Source of the DNA: Nocardioides sp. S5
Lineage (GTDB): Bacteria > Actinomycetota > Actinomycetes > Propionibacteriales > Nocardioidaceae
NCBI RefSeq assembly: GCF_017310035.1
Contig: NZ_CP022296.1
Location: forward strand, 558,001-622,000
Direction of reading: 5' to 3'
DNA length: 64,000 nt
Shown: positions 45,583-54,610 of the stretch, in pieces
How positions within the stretch are numbered: the stretch's first letter is position 1
Layout of the letters: every line of letters starts with the position of its first letter
Made by a program: the position numbers and the translations under genes
The notes under the pieces: generated by a model
The model's input: the letters and a program-made list of their open reading frames with translations, nothing else
Database searches by the model: none
Told to the model about the DNA's origin: nothing

Positions 45583-45636
45583 CCGTCCACAGCGCGTACG
45601 CCGTGCCTGTGGACAACGTGTGGAACCTGTGGACAA
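45583..45636. promoter_or_regulatory. three DnaA-box-like sequences
   Basis: CCGTCCACA (45583-45591), TGTGGACAA (45608-45616) and TGTGGACAA (45628-45636; both complements of TTGTCCACA). They fit the Streptomyces-type DnaA box (T/C)(T/C)(G/A/C)TCCACA. The last two are exactly 20 bp apart, two helical turns. They lie between the radA promoter and the LacI-type gene. Confidence 0.55.
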
Positions 45637-45760
45637 CCTTTGCCGGGCTGGGGACGTGCCGGCCGGACGCGCCGAACCCGCTCACCCGTTCGGGCAGGCG
45701 TGCCGTCGCCTGGGAAAGGCTTATGCTGGCGCTCGTTGGATCGATCAAGGGGGCAGCAGC

Positions 45761-46804
45761 ATGGGGCGCAGTGAGCACCGGAGTGGCAGTCAGCTGCCGG
45801 TCACGCCGACGACCCTCGCTGATGTCGCGGAGCGTGCCGGCGTCTCGCGCCAGACCGTCTCCAACGCCGTGAACAACCCCGACCTGCTGCGTCCCGACAC
45901 CCTCGAGCGGGTCCGCCAGACGATCGCCGAGCTCGGCTACTCGCCCAACCGCGCCGCCCGCAACCTCCGCACCCGCACCTCCTCGCTGATCGGGCTGCGC
46001 TTCACCCCCGCCCAGGAGGGCACGGCCAACGCCACGATGGACCGCTTCGTCCACTCGCTGGTGGAGGCGAGCGAGGAGGCCGGCTACGCCGTGCTGCTCT
46101 TCCCCGCCGACGACGAGGACCCGATCGGCGGCTACGACAACCTGCTGCGCTCGACCGCGGTCGACGCGTTCGTCGTCACCGACACCTACCTCGGCAACCC
46201 GCAGGCCACTTGGCTGAGCCAGCAGCGGGCGCCGTTCGTCGCCTTCGGCCGGCCCTGGGACGACGACGTGGCGCGCCACGTCTGGGTCGACGTCGACGGG
46301 GCAGCCGGCACCCGGCTCGCCACCCAGCACCTCATCGACCGCGGGCACACCCGCATCGCGTGGATCGGCTGGCGCAAGGACTCCCCGATCGGCGAGGACC
46401 GTCGCTCCGGCTGGCTGACGACCATGCACGACAACGGCCTGCCCACGACCGGTCTCGCCTCACGCGTCGAGGACGTCGTGCACAGCGGTGCCGAGGCGGC
46501 CGCGGTGCTGCTCGACGAGTCCGCACCCACCGCCTTCGTCTGCGCCTCCGACACCCTCGCGATGGGTGTGCTCCACACGCTCTGGATCCGCCAGCTCGCC
46601 CCGGGCCGCGACATCGCCGTCGTCGGCTTCGACGACTCCCAGGTGGCGCAGGTCTACCCCGTCGGGCTCACGTCCGTGCGGCAGCCGCTCGAGGACGTGG
46701 CCGTCGAGATCGTCCGGACCCTGCGCCAGCTGCTGTCGCACCAGCCCGTCGAGACGCGCGGCGTGCTGCTCGAGCCGACGCTGGCCATCCGGGAGTCGTC
46801 CTGA
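45761..46804 (+). CDS. LacI family transcriptional regulator
   Basis: 347 residues. N-terminal helix-turn-helix TLADVAERAGVSRQTVSNAVNNP (about 18-40) and hinge helix SPNRAARNLRT, then a periplasmic-binding-protein-like sugar domain. No signal peptide. Shine-Dalgarno AAGGGGG precedes the ATG; TATGCT at 45722-45727 is a possible -10. No sugar genes adjoin it, so its target lies elsewhere. The palindrome GATCGATC at 45739-45746 may be part of its own operator, weakly supported. Confidence 0.92.
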   Translation: MGRSEHRSGSQLPVTPTTLADVAERAGVSRQTVSNAVNNPDLLRPDTLERVRQTIAELGYSPNRAARNLRTRTSSLIGLRFTPAQEGTANATMDRFVHSLVEASEEAGYAVLLFPADDEDPIGGYDNLLRSTAVDAFVVTDTYLGNPQATWLSQQRAPFVAFGRPWDDDVARHVWVDVDGAAGTRLATQHLIDRGHTRIAWIGWRKDSPIGEDRRSGWLTTMHDNGLPTTGLASRVEDVVHSGAEAAAVLLDESAPTAFVCASDTLAMGVLHTLWIRQLAPGRDIAVVGFDDSQVAQVYPVGLTSVRQPLEDVAVEIVRTLRQLLSHQPVETRGVLLEPTLAIRESS

Positions 46805-46814
46805 CCCTCGCGTC

Positions 46815-46838
46815 AACCGGATCGGTCCCACCGTCGTC
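46815..46838 (+). promoter_or_regulatory. ECF-type promoter candidate
   Basis: AACC (46815-46818), 16 bp, CGTC (46835-46838), followed by the sigma gene at 46877. AAC-type -35 and CGTC -10 are common for ECF sigma factors, which often drive their own genes. Confidence 0.35.
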
Positions 46839-46876
46839 ATCACGGGCAGAGGACCCGCCCGAACCGAGGAGACACC

Positions 46877-47377
46877 GTGGCCCGACGAGACGACGACTTC
46901 GTCGCCTTCGTGCACGCCCGATCCGCAGCGCTGTTGCGGACGGCGCGGCTGCTCACTGCCGGTGACCAGCACGCCGCGGAGGACCTGGTGCAGACGGCGC
47001 TGGAGAAGGCGTACGTCGCCTGGCCGCGGATCCAGCGCAAGGGGGCGCAGGAGGCCTACGTCCGCTCGATCATGACGCGGGCGGCCATCGACCGCACCCG
47101 GCAGCGCACGCGTCGCGGAGAGGTCGTGACCGACGAGGTGCCAGACGTGCCGGTCCACCAGGTCGGACCCGAGGACCGCGATCAGGTCTTCGCCCTGCTC
47201 GAGGTGCTCTCGCCGCGCCAGCGCGCGGTGGTCGTGCTCCGCTACTACGACGACCTCTCCGAGGCCCAGATCGCCGAGGCGCTCGGCTGCAGCGCCGGCG
47301 CCGTGAAGTCGCACGCCTCCCGCGCGATGGCGGTCATGCGCGCCCATTCCTCCGACCTCTCAGGAGCTCACCGATGA
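46877..47377 (+). CDS. ECF RNA polymerase sigma factor (SigE-like family of actinobacteria)
   Basis: 166-residue sigma with region 2 (DDFVAFVHARSAALLRTARLL ... DLVQTALEKAYVAW) and region 4 (SPRQRAVVVLRYYDDLSEAQIAEALGCSAGAVKSHASRAMAVMR). The acidic N-terminus is short. This is the family annotated 'SigE family' in Streptomyces and Nocardioides, which has no zinc-type anti-sigma partner. GTG start has GAGGAGA upstream. Four-base overlap with a membrane protein gene that is the likely regulator. Confidence 0.92.
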   Translation: MARRDDDFVAFVHARSAALLRTARLLTAGDQHAAEDLVQTALEKAYVAWPRIQRKGAQEAYVRSIMTRAAIDRTRQRTRRGEVVTDEVPDVPVHQVGPEDRDQVFALLEVLSPRQRAVVVLRYYDDLSEAQIAEALGCSAGAVKSHASRAMAVMRAHSSDLSGAHR

Positions 47378-48642
47378 GCATCGACGCCCAGCTGCGTAGG
47401 CAGCTCACCTCCGCCGTCGAGGACACGACGGTCCCGCCCGGACTGGCCCGCGGCGCGATCGCCGGAGGTCGGCGTCGGCGTCGTGGCCGCGCCGTCGCCG
47501 GTGGTCTCGCCCTCGCGTCGGTGGCCGTCGTCGCCACCGCGGTGGTCCAGCTGCCCGGGCCGCTGCTGGGGTCGGAGGGAGACGTGGCCTCCGGCGCGAG
47601 CGCCGACCTGGCGGAGGGTCTGGAGTGGGCTCGGTCCCTACCGCAGGGCGAAGCCCCGGCGCTTCCGTTCTTCGGTGAGGGCGGCCTGTGGAGCAACGGC
47701 CAGATGCACGACACGCTCGGCGACGAGGTGAACTACGGCTATCCCCCTCGTCAGGTCGAGGGTGGGTGGCTGGTGGTGACCGGGCAGGACGAGGAGCGGC
47801 TCGGTCTCGCCGTCATGGCCTCGGACGGGTCGCTGCGCAGGCTCCCGGGTGGCTCCTTCGTCGCGGGAGTCGTCGACACGCGGTCGACGGCGGTCTCGGC
47901 CGATGGGCGGCGCGTCGCCTACCGCGACCTCGTCGTCGACCTCGACACCATGGACCTGACCGAGCTGCCACACCGGCCGGCGGGCGAGGTCGGCGCCGAC
48001 GACTACGGCACTGAGATCAGGATCATCGGCTTCACTGACGACGGGCTGGTCTACCAGGGCGCTCCGTTCGAGCAGCGCAAGGGCTCGACGTGGCTGTTGC
48101 GCGACGACGGGACGACCGCGGCGGTCGAGCCCCCGCCGGACAGCCACATCAGCCAGGGCGGTCCCGCCGACGTCGCCGTGCGCTACGACTACGTCGCCGG
48201 CAACACCGACACGTGCATGACGACGTACCGACTCCGCGACACCACGTGGGAGGAGTGGCGCAGCGGGTGCATGGGAGAGAAGCTCGGCGAGGCACTCGCC
48301 GTCTCACCCGGGGCGGAGTGGCTCCTCACCGACGACCTCCCGCGGGTGTGGAGCATCGCGGACGGCCGGTGGGACCGCCTCGACATGCCGGTCGGCCTCG
48401 GGCGGGCGCAGCTGGAGGCCCAGCGAGGCGGCGCGGTCTGGGAGGGAGACGACACGTTCCTGCTCCCGTTCGCCGACCGGTGGACCGGCCCGACGTCGCC
48501 CGAGCCCGAGTTCGTGCAGCACGTGCAGGTGGTGCGGTGCTCGCTGGTCACCCTCGCCTGCGAGCGGGCGGGCGACGAGCAGTACCTCCCGGTCGTCACC
48601 ACGATGTGGAGCAGCGGGCAGCTGACGTTCGCCCAGCCCTGA
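47374..48642 (+). CDS. membrane-anchored protein, putative sigma-linked sensor
   Basis: 422 residues: cytoplasmic N-terminus (1-40) with an Arg run, one transmembrane helix (about 41-62), then a large extracellular part that looks like a beta-propeller (repeats such as 'AVMASDGSLRRLPGG', 'AVSADGRRVAYRDLVVDLDTMDLTELP', 'WSIADGRWDRLDMP'). No anti-sigma zinc motif HxxxCxxC. The coupling to the ECF sigma suggests an unusual anti-sigma factor or target lipoprotein-like sensor; this is inference. Confidence 0.72.
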   Translation: MSIDAQLRRQLTSAVEDTTVPPGLARGAIAGGRRRRRGRAVAGGLALASVAVVATAVVQLPGPLLGSEGDVASGASADLAEGLEWARSLPQGEAPALPFFGEGGLWSNGQMHDTLGDEVNYGYPPRQVEGGWLVVTGQDEERLGLAVMASDGSLRRLPGGSFVAGVVDTRSTAVSADGRRVAYRDLVVDLDTMDLTELPHRPAGEVGADDYGTEIRIIGFTDDGLVYQGAPFEQRKGSTWLLRDDGTTAAVEPPPDSHISQGGPADVAVRYDYVAGNTDTCMTTYRLRDTTWEEWRSGCMGEKLGEALAVSPGAEWLLTDDLPRVWSIADGRWDRLDMPVGLGRAQLEAQRGGAVWEGDDTFLLPFADRWTGPTSPEPEFVQHVQVVRCSLVTLACERAGDEQYLPVVTTMWSSGQLTFAQP

Positions 48643-48648
48643 CCGGTC

Positions 48649-49332
48649 TCAATAGTGCCGCCACCACAGGTTGACGGCGTAGTCGACCTCGGTGCCGGTG
48701 TGCGAGGCCAGCGCCTCCTCCGCGGCGGCCGGCGGCAGCTCGATGCGTACGACGGCCTCGAGCGCCTCGCGGGACGTGAAGGACCAGCCCATGTCGATCT
48801 CCCGGCGCCGCCAGCCGTGCTGCGACCAGAACCGCTCCACGGCGAGCGGGTCGACCTCGGGGTAGCCGCGGCGGAACCACGCGCCGAAGGTGGAGCGGGT
48901 GGGGTCGTTGTCGATCACGAACGCGGTGCCGCCACGGCGTACGACCCGGTCCAGCTCGCGCAGGCCCGGCTCGGAGCCGGGGCCGAAGAAGTAGGCCCAC
49001 CGGGCGTGCACCACGTCGACGGACGCGTCGGGCAGGGGCAGCGCCTCGGCCATCCCCTTGAGCACGGTGACGTTCGCCAGCCGCTTCGTACGCCGCTTCG
49101 CCAGCGACACCAGCGGTGGGTGCGGCTCGACGCCCACCACCTGTGCAGCGCGCTCGGCCCACAGGGGCAGGTGGAAGCCTGTGCCGCAGCCGACGTCGAG
49201 CACGGTGCGCCCGGACCAGTCGCCGATCTCCTGCATGGCGGCGAGGACCCGACCGTGCGGGTCGGCGGCACGGTTCTCGAGCTCGTAGAGCTCGGGGGTG
49301 TGCCAGATGTTCGGTGAGGGGCGGGGCTTCAA
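48649..49332 (-). CDS. class I SAM-dependent methyltransferase
   Basis: 227 residues with motif I VLDVGCGTGFHLPLW (about 45-59) and post-motifs VVGVEPH, LPLPDASVDVVHARWAYFFGPG. Likely a small-molecule methyltransferase of unknown substrate. The start is TTG 49332, overlapping the VOC gene stop (TTGA), since the next ATG would remove part of the fold. Starts with [19 protein letters not shown]. Confidence 0.82.
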   Translation of the reverse strand: MKPRPSPNIWHTPELYELENRAADPHGRVLAAMQEIGDWSGRTVLDVGCGTGFHLPLWAERAAQVVGVEPHPPLVSLAKRRTKRLANVTVLKGMAEALPLPDASVDVVHARWAYFFGPGSEPGLRELDRVVRRGGTAFVIDNDPTRSTFGAWFRRGYPEVDPLAVERFWSQHGWRRREIDMGWSFTSREALEAVVRIELPPAAAEEALASHTGTEVDYAVNLWWRHY

Positions 49333-49967
49333 ATCCGCACGAGGCCGTGCGGGGTCTGGATCTGCACCGCGACGATGCCCGGGGTGCCGTTGGGGGCGAC
49401 CCACTCGACCTTCACGTCCTCCAGAGGCGCCTCGACGGTCTCCCCTAGCCACTCGCTGACCCGCTGCGGGTCGCCGGCGATCTCGAGGCAGGCGAGCGAG
49501 TAGTCGCCGGTGGCGCCGTTGCTCGGGTGCATCGCCGACGGCGACTGCCACTGGATGAAGAACGGCAGCTGCGGGTCCGAGAGCAGCCCGTTGACGCCGA
49601 TCTGCTGCCAGACGAGCTCGGTGCCGTCGGGGCGGTGGCGGTTGCCCTTGACCGCCTCGCGGCCCAGGCGCGACTCGATGGGGGCGATGTCGTCGACGGA
49701 GACGACCCAGCCCATCCAGCCGCCGCCGAGCGCCGAGCGCGCGCGCACGGCCTGGCCGAAGGGGGCCTTGTCGGAGGCGGGGTGGTCGAGGACCTCCACG
49801 ATCTCCATGTAGGTGTCACCGGCCAGGGGCAGGGTGACGTTGCGGGTGCCGAAGCGAGGGTGCACACCCCCGTCGACGAACTCCGTGCCGAGCAGCCCCC
49901 CGATGCGCTGGGCGGTGCTGGCAAGTCCATCAGGTCCGGCGGCGAAGCTGACGTGATCCAGGCGCAT
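49329..49967 (-). CDS. VOC (glyoxalase-like) family protein
   Basis: 212 residues, two beta-alpha-beta-beta-beta-like halves starting [15 protein letters not shown] and [11 protein letters not shown]. Glyoxalase_3-like proteins bind metal or hydrophobic ligands; the metal His/Glu set is only partly visible (His4, Glu55 region). Function unknown. Overlaps the methyltransferase gene by four bases, so the two are one operon. Confidence 0.78.
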   Translation of the reverse strand: MRLDHVSFAAGPDGLASTAQRIGGLLGTEFVDGGVHPRFGTRNVTLPLAGDTYMEIVEVLDHPASDKAPFGQAVRARSALGGGWMGWVVSVDDIAPIESRLGREAVKGNRHRPDGTELVWQQIGVNGLLSDPQLPFFIQWQSPSAMHPSNGATGDYSLACLEIAGDPQRVSEWLGETVEAPLEDVKVEWVAPNGTPGIVAVQIQTPHGLVRI

Positions 49968-50061
49968 GACCAGATTCTGTGCTCACGCCCCGGGGCGCCT
50001 GACACCGGGGTCGGGGTCTCTTGACATCGAGCAATTCCGCACCGCGGATTCCGTGGTGGGC
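49968..50061. other. short intergenic region
   Basis: Contains GC-rich imperfect inverted repeats around CCCCGGGGCGCC. No gene or clear promoter recognised. Confidence 0.4.
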
Positions 50062-50838
50062 TCAGCGCGGGTCGGCGGGGTGCAGCGCGAGGGCCGAGCG
50101 GGAGCGGGCGTGCGCCTCGCAGTGGCGGGCGAGCTCGGCGTACGCCTCGGGCCCCATGAGCTCGACGAGCTCGGGCTCGTGGGTCACCCACACGGGCTCG
50201 AGCGCGACGTGCGCCTCGGTGTTGCCCGAGCAGTACCAGTCCAGGTCGTGCCCGCCGGGGCCCCAGCCGCGACGGTCGTACTCACCGATCGAGACCTCGG
50301 TGTACGACGTCCCGTCCTGCACCTCCACGGTGCGGAACTGGCGCCGGATCGGCAGCTGCCAGCACACGTCGGGCTTGGTCTCCAGCGGGTTGCGGCCCTG
50401 ACGCAGCGCGAGGCCGTGGAGCGCGCAGCCGGCGCCGCCGGACCCCTGGTCGGGCGTGAAGTCGGTGCGGTTGTGGAACACGCAGGCCTGCTGGCCGTCG
50501 ACCTCCACCGCCAGCGTCTTGCGCTCGCCGTCGTCCTCGGTCTCGATCCAGTCGGACTTCTTCACCGCCCGGCCCGGGTGCAGCTGCCAGTCGTCGGGCG
50601 TGAGCTGGGCGACGAAGCCGGCGACCCGCACCTCGTCGTCCTTGTCGGCGAAGTGGGCACCGAGCGTGCAGCAGCCGACGTCGGGGGCGTCGGCGTAGAT
50701 GCCCTGGCACCCCTGTCCGAAGATGCAGGTGTAAGCCGAGGTCAGCCACGTCAGGTCGCAGCGGAAGACCTGGCTGTCGTCGGCGGGATCGGCGAACTCG
50801 ACGTACGCGCGGGGGAACACCAGGTCGACTTCGGGCAC
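50062..50838 (-). CDS. conserved Cys-rich protein (Rv0495c-like, DUF3109-type)
   Basis: 258 residues. A cysteine cluster C-x9-C-x4-C near residues 27-43 and then GCC and [12 protein letters not shown] and [10 protein letters not shown] resemble the metal-binding cysteine-rich DUF3109/YkgJ group. A zinc or iron-sulfur site is plausible. GTG start chosen from the TAGGCT -10, 6 bp upstream. Divergent from ppx, as for Rv0495c/Rv0496 in mycobacteria, from memory. Confidence 0.78.
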   Translation of the reverse strand: MPEVDLVFPRAYVEFADPADDSQVFRCDLTWLTSAYTCIFGQGCQGIYADAPDVGCCTLGAHFADKDDEVRVAGFVAQLTPDDWQLHPGRAVKKSDWIETEDDGERKTLAVEVDGQQACVFHNRTDFTPDQGSGGAGCALHGLALRQGRNPLETKPDVCWQLPIRRQFRTVEVQDGTSYTEVSIGEYDRRGWGPGGHDLDWYCSGNTEAHVALEPVWVTHEPELVELMGPEAYAELARHCEAHARSRSALALHPADPR

Positions 50839-50844
50839 TCGGCC

Positions 50845-50876
50845 AGCCTAGTGGCGTGCCACAGGCCTAGTAGCGT
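50845..50876. promoter_or_regulatory. divergent leaderless promoters of the Cys-rich gene and ppx
   Basis: Minus -10 TAGGCT (complement of 50845-50850) and plus -10 TAGCGT (50871-50876), 6 and 7 bp from the start codons at 50838 and 50884. Confidence 0.5.
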
Positions 50877-50883
50877 GGCAGTC

Positions 50884-51828
50884 ATGCGCCTGGGCGTCCT
50901 CGACATCGGATCCAACACCGGTCACCTGCTGGTGGTGGACGCGCACGGCGGTGCCGCGCCGCTGCCGGCCTCGTCGCACAAGCAGGCGCTGCGCCTCGCC
51001 GAGCACCTCGACGCCGACGGCGCCGTCACGCCGCAGGGGGTGGAGGCCCTCACCGAGTTCTGCGCGTCCGCCACGCGGATCGCGGAGGACAAGGGCTGCG
51101 AGGAGATGCTGGGCTTCGCGACCTCCGCGGTCCGCGACTCGGTGAACTCCGACGAGGTGCTGGCCCACGTGGAGCGGCACAGCGGCGTCTCCCTCGAGGT
51201 GCTCTCTGGCGAGGACGAGGCGCGGCTGACCTTCCTGGCCGTACGCCGCTGGTTCGGCTGGTCGGCGGGCCGGTTGGCGATCTTCGACATCGGTGGCGGC
51301 TCGCTGGAGATCGCCGGCGGCGCCGACGAAGCGCCCGACGTGGCCTGGTCGCTCCCGCTCGGCGCGGCCCGGATGGCCCGTGCGTGGTTCGGCGGCGGCC
51401 GTCCTTCGGAGGAGGAGATCCGCCAGCTGCGCCGTGAGATCCGCGCCGAGATCGCACGCGACGCCGGAAACCTGCTGCGCCCGGGTGTGCCGGACAAGGC
51501 TGCGGCCACCTCGAAGACCTTCCGCTCCCTCGCCCGCATCTGCGGCGCCGCGCCCAGCGGCGACGGGCCCCTGGTGCCGCGCACCCTCGAGCTCGAGACG
51601 CTGTCGGGCTGGATCCCCAAGCTGATGGACATGTCGGACCAGGAGCTCGCCGACCTGCCGGGCGTCTCACCGAGCCGTACCCACCAGATCGTGCCCGGCG
51701 CGCTCGTCGCCGAGGCGTGCATGGACATCTTCGACCTGCCCGCGCTCGAGATCTGCCCGTGGGCACTGCGCGAGGGCGTGATCCTCGAGCGCCTCGACCA
51801 GATCTCCGTCGTGACGAGGCTGCACTGA
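50884..51828 (+). CDS. Ppx/GppA family phosphatase
   Basis: Exopolyphosphatase or pppGpp phosphatase, 314 residues, single ASKHA domain pair without the C-terminal HD extension of E. coli Ppx. Blocks: [16 protein letters not shown] at the start, [30 protein letters not shown] and [12 protein letters not shown]. tuberculosis has two such enzymes; the one beside Rv0495c is Ppx1. It controls polyphosphate or alarmone levels. Confidence 0.9.
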   Translation: MRLGVLDIGSNTGHLLVVDAHGGAAPLPASSHKQALRLAEHLDADGAVTPQGVEALTEFCASATRIAEDKGCEEMLGFATSAVRDSVNSDEVLAHVERHSGVSLEVLSGEDEARLTFLAVRRWFGWSAGRLAIFDIGGGSLEIAGGADEAPDVAWSLPLGAARMARAWFGGGRPSEEEIRQLRREIRAEIARDAGNLLRPGVPDKAAATSKTFRSLARICGAAPSGDGPLVPRTLELETLSGWIPKLMDMSDQELADLPGVSPSRTHQIVPGALVAEACMDIFDLPALEICPWALREGVILERLDQISVVTRLH

Positions 51829-51832
51829 CGCC

Positions 51833-52630
51833 ATGTCCTCGACCCCTCGGATCGGCCTCTCGACCGCCTCGGTCTACCCCGAGTCGACCGCGCACGCCTT
51901 CGGCTGGGCGGCCTCGCTCGGCTACGACGCCGTCGAGGTCATGGTCGGGATCGACGCGCTGAGCCAGCAGGTCGACGCCGTGAAGAAGCTCAGCGAGCAC
52001 CACCGGGTGCCGATCTGCGCGGTGCACGCGCCCTGCCTGCTCTTCACCCAACGGGTCTGGGGCACCGACCCGTGGGGCAAGCTGGAGAAGTCCGCGGAGA
52101 TGGCCGCCGAGGTCGGCGCCGACGTGGTCGTCGTACATCCCCCGTTCCGGTGGCAGAAGGACTACGCCGCCGGCTTCGTGGAGGGGATCGCCTCCCTCGA
52201 GGCCCGCACCGGCATCGCCTTCGCGGTCGAGAACATGTACCCCTGGCGCGCGTCCTCGCGCCGTGGGATGGAGATGTACCTCCCCGGCTGGGACCCCAGC
52301 ACGGAGGACTACGCGAACACCACGATCGACCTGTCCCACGCGGCGATCGCGCGCTCCGACGTGATCGAGATGGCCGAGCGGATGGGGGAGCGGCTGCGCC
52401 ACATCCACCTCACCGACGGCTCCGGCTCGGCCAAGGACGAGCACCTCGTGCCCGGGCGCGGCGTGATGCGGGCCGCGGACTTCCTCCGGCACCTGGCGGG
52501 CGCCGACTTCTCCGGCCACGTCGTGCTCGAGATCAACACGCGCCGCGCGGCCGACCGCGCCGAGCGTGAGGCCGACCTCGCCGAGTCGCTGGCCTTCGCC
52601 CGGGCGCACCTGGGCGTCACCACCTCGTAG
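51833..52630 (+). CDS. sugar phosphate isomerase/epimerase (TIM barrel)
   Basis: 265-residue xylose-isomerase-like TIM barrel (AP_endonuc_2 family). Metal-binding residues are spread in the usual order: [35 protein letters not shown], and VLEINTR. Substrate unknown. Four bases behind the ppx stop, so in the same transcript, as in mycobacteria. Confidence 0.87.
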   Translation: MSSTPRIGLSTASVYPESTAHAFGWAASLGYDAVEVMVGIDALSQQVDAVKKLSEHHRVPICAVHAPCLLFTQRVWGTDPWGKLEKSAEMAAEVGADVVVVHPPFRWQKDYAAGFVEGIASLEARTGIAFAVENMYPWRASSRRGMEMYLPGWDPSTEDYANTTIDLSHAAIARSDVIEMAERMGERLRHIHLTDGSGSAKDEHLVPGRGVMRAADFLRHLAGADFSGHVVLEINTRRAADRAEREADLAESLAFARAHLGVTTS

Positions 52631-52660
52631 AGCGCGCGCCGGACCAGCCACCGGAGCACA

Positions 52661-53389
52661 ATGCAGCACATGGTGAAGAACGTCGTGGCGGTGCGGGACC
52701 TCGTCGTCGTACGCGGAGGGCGCGAGGTGCTGCCCGGCATCAGCCTCGACGTCTCCCAGGGCGTGACCGGGCTGCTCGGCCCGAGCGGCTGCGGCAAGAC
52801 CACACTGATGCGCGCCCTGGTCGGGGCTCAGCGGGTGCGCTCGGGAGGCGTGGAGGTGCTGGGCGAGCCGGCCGGCAGCGCGGGTCTGCGCACCCGGGTC
52901 GGCTACGTCACGCAGTCGGCCAGCGTCTACGACGACCTGACGGTCACTGAGAACCTCTCGTTCTTCGCCCGGGTGCTCGGCGTCGAGCGATCCGCCGCCG
53001 ATGAGGCGGTCGCGGCGGTCGGTCTCGACGACACCCGGCACCAGGTCGTCGGACGGCTCTCGGGCGGCCAGCGCAGCCGGGTGAGCCTGGCCGTCGCGCT
53101 GCTCGGCTCGCCCGACCTGCTCGTGCTCGACGAGCCCACCGTAGGGCTGGACCCGGTGCTGCGCCGGGACCTGTGGGCACTGTTCCACCGCATCGCCGAC
53201 GGCGGAGCGGCCGTGCTGGTCTCCAGCCACGTCATGGACGAGGCGGACCGCTCCGACCGGCTCCTGCTGATGCGCGAGGGGCGCATCATCGCGGACGGAT
53301 CGCCCGAGGAGATCCGCCGGCGCACCGGCGCCGCGGACATCGAGCAGGCCTTCCTCCGCCTCGTCGAGGACCGGGGGGACGCGGCATGA
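52661..53389 (+). CDS. ABC transporter ATP-binding protein (ABC-2 exporter)
   Basis: 242 residues. Walker A GPSGCGKTT (about 39-47), Q-loop VTQSASVYDDLT, signature LSGGQRSRVSLAVAL, Walker B LLVLDEPTVGLDP, switch His in VSSHVMDEADRSD. The 'DDLTVTENL' and C-terminal ADIEQAFLRL are typical of DrrA-like exporters. ATG 52661 used; ATG 52670 possible. Overlaps the permease by four bases. Confidence 0.9.
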   Translation: MQHMVKNVVAVRDLVVVRGGREVLPGISLDVSQGVTGLLGPSGCGKTTLMRALVGAQRVRSGGVEVLGEPAGSAGLRTRVGYVTQSASVYDDLTVTENLSFFARVLGVERSAADEAVAAVGLDDTRHQVVGRLSGGQRSRVSLAVALLGSPDLLVLDEPTVGLDPVLRRDLWALFHRIADGGAAVLVSSHVMDEADRSDRLLLMREGRIIADGSPEEIRRRTGAADIEQAFLRLVEDRGDAA

Positions 53390-54123
53390 GCGCCCGGGTG
53401 ACCCTCGCCGTCGCGGGGCGGGTGCTCCGTCAGGTCCGACGCGACCACCGCACGCTGGTGATGCTGCTGGTCGTGCCGTGCCTGCTGATGAGCCTGCTCT
53501 GGTGGATGTTCGACAACCTGCCCGGCGACCAGTTCGACCGCTTCGGACCTGCCCTGCTGGCGATGTTCCCCTTCATCGTGATGTTCCTCGTCACCAGCGT
53601 CACGACGTTGCGCGAGCGGTCGTCCGGCACCCTCGAGCGGCTGCTGGCGATGCCCATGGGCAAGCTCGACTTCCTCCTCGGCTACGCCCTCGCCTTCGGC
53701 CTCCTCGCCGCGGCGCAGTCGGCGCTGGCGGTCGCGGTGAGCGTGGGGCTGCTCGGTCTCGACGTCAACGGACCGCTGTGGCTGCTCGGCGTCGTGGCGG
53801 TCGTCGACGCCGTCCTCGGCACCGCTCTCGGCCTGCTGGTCAGCGCCTTCGCCACGACCGAGTTCCAGGCGGTGCAGTTCATGCCCGCCTTCGTGCTGCC
53901 GCAGATCCTGCTGTGCGGGCTCTTCGTCCCGCGCGACGCGATGCCTGAGGTGCTGGGGGCCGTGAGCGACGTGCTGCCCCTGTCGTACGCCGTCGACGCG
54001 ATGCAGGAGCTGGTCGGCCGTGCCGACCAGGGCGAGGTGTGGAGCTCGGTCGGCGTCGTGGCCGGGTTCGCGCTGGTCTCCCTGGCGCTCGGAGCGGCGA
54101 CGCTCCGGCGGCGTACTCCCTAG
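53386..54123 (+). CDS. ABC-2 type transporter permease
   Basis: 245-residue membrane protein with six predicted helices and the ABC-2 block TTLRERSSGTLERLLAMPMGKLDFLLGY and a later LPLSYAVDAMQELV. Works with the ATPase before it, probably to export a drug or lipid. No specific substrate indicated. Confidence 0.9.
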   Translation: MSARVTLAVAGRVLRQVRRDHRTLVMLLVVPCLLMSLLWWMFDNLPGDQFDRFGPALLAMFPFIVMFLVTSVTTLRERSSGTLERLLAMPMGKLDFLLGYALAFGLLAAAQSALAVAVSVGLLGLDVNGPLWLLGVVAVVDAVLGTALGLLVSAFATTEFQAVQFMPAFVLPQILLCGLFVPRDAMPEVLGAVSDVLPLSYAVDAMQELVGRADQGEVWSSVGVVAGFALVSLALGAATLRRRTP

Positions 54124-54536
54124 GACGTCTGCGCCTCGCGGGCGCTGGAGGCCGACAGCCGCTCGCTGCGCCGGAACAGCCACGCGGCGAGGGCGAACAG
54201 GCCGGCGTACATCGCCGTCAGCATGACCACGTCGGCCACCGACGCGACCTCGCGGTCGGTGACCACCAGCCCCACGGCAACGACGCCCGCGACCACGGTC
54301 GCGATCGCTGCACCTGCAAGCGCGACCACCATCCCGCCGGGACGGAAGCGGGTCGCCAGCGCCACCGGGAGGGCGACGGCGGGCGCCGCGAGGTAGAGGG
54401 CGTCCCGGTCGCCGTCACCGACGATGCCCAGGGCCCCGATGCCGAGCAGGAGGAAGAGCGTGGCGGCGAGCGAGACGAGGAGGGCGAGGGCGTAGCGCGC
54501 GGTCGGTGAGGACGGGAACCGGGTCATGTCGTCCAT
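54120..54536 (-). CDS. small membrane protein of unknown function
   Basis: 138 residues, four transmembrane helices (about 14-36, 46-62, 68-90, 99-120) and short polar ends. Unrecognised. Its end overlaps the end of the convergent permease gene by four bases. Confidence 0.7.
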   Translation of the reverse strand: MDDMTRFPSSPTARYALALLVSLAATLFLLLGIGALGIVGDGDRDALYLAAPAVALPVALATRFRPGGMVVALAGAAIATVVAGVVAVGLVVTDREVASVADVVMLTAMYAGLFALAAWLFRRSERLSASSAREAQTS

Positions 54537-54597
54537 GGTGGACCTGTGTCCGGGCGCGGTGGTGGAGGACCTGTGAAGGGTCCGTCGAGGTTCGGCG

Positions 54598-54603
54598 TAG
54601 CCT
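54598..54603 (+). promoter_or_regulatory. proline dehydrogenase -10 TAGCCT, leaderless
   Basis: TANNNT element ending 7 bp before the ATG at 54611. Confidence 0.5.
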
Positions 54604-54610
54604 TCTCGCC

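Noticed and set aside
45583..45636. Chromosomal origin oriC
   Set aside because: Only three boxes, no AT-rich unwinding region, no dnaA, dnaN or rpmH nearby.
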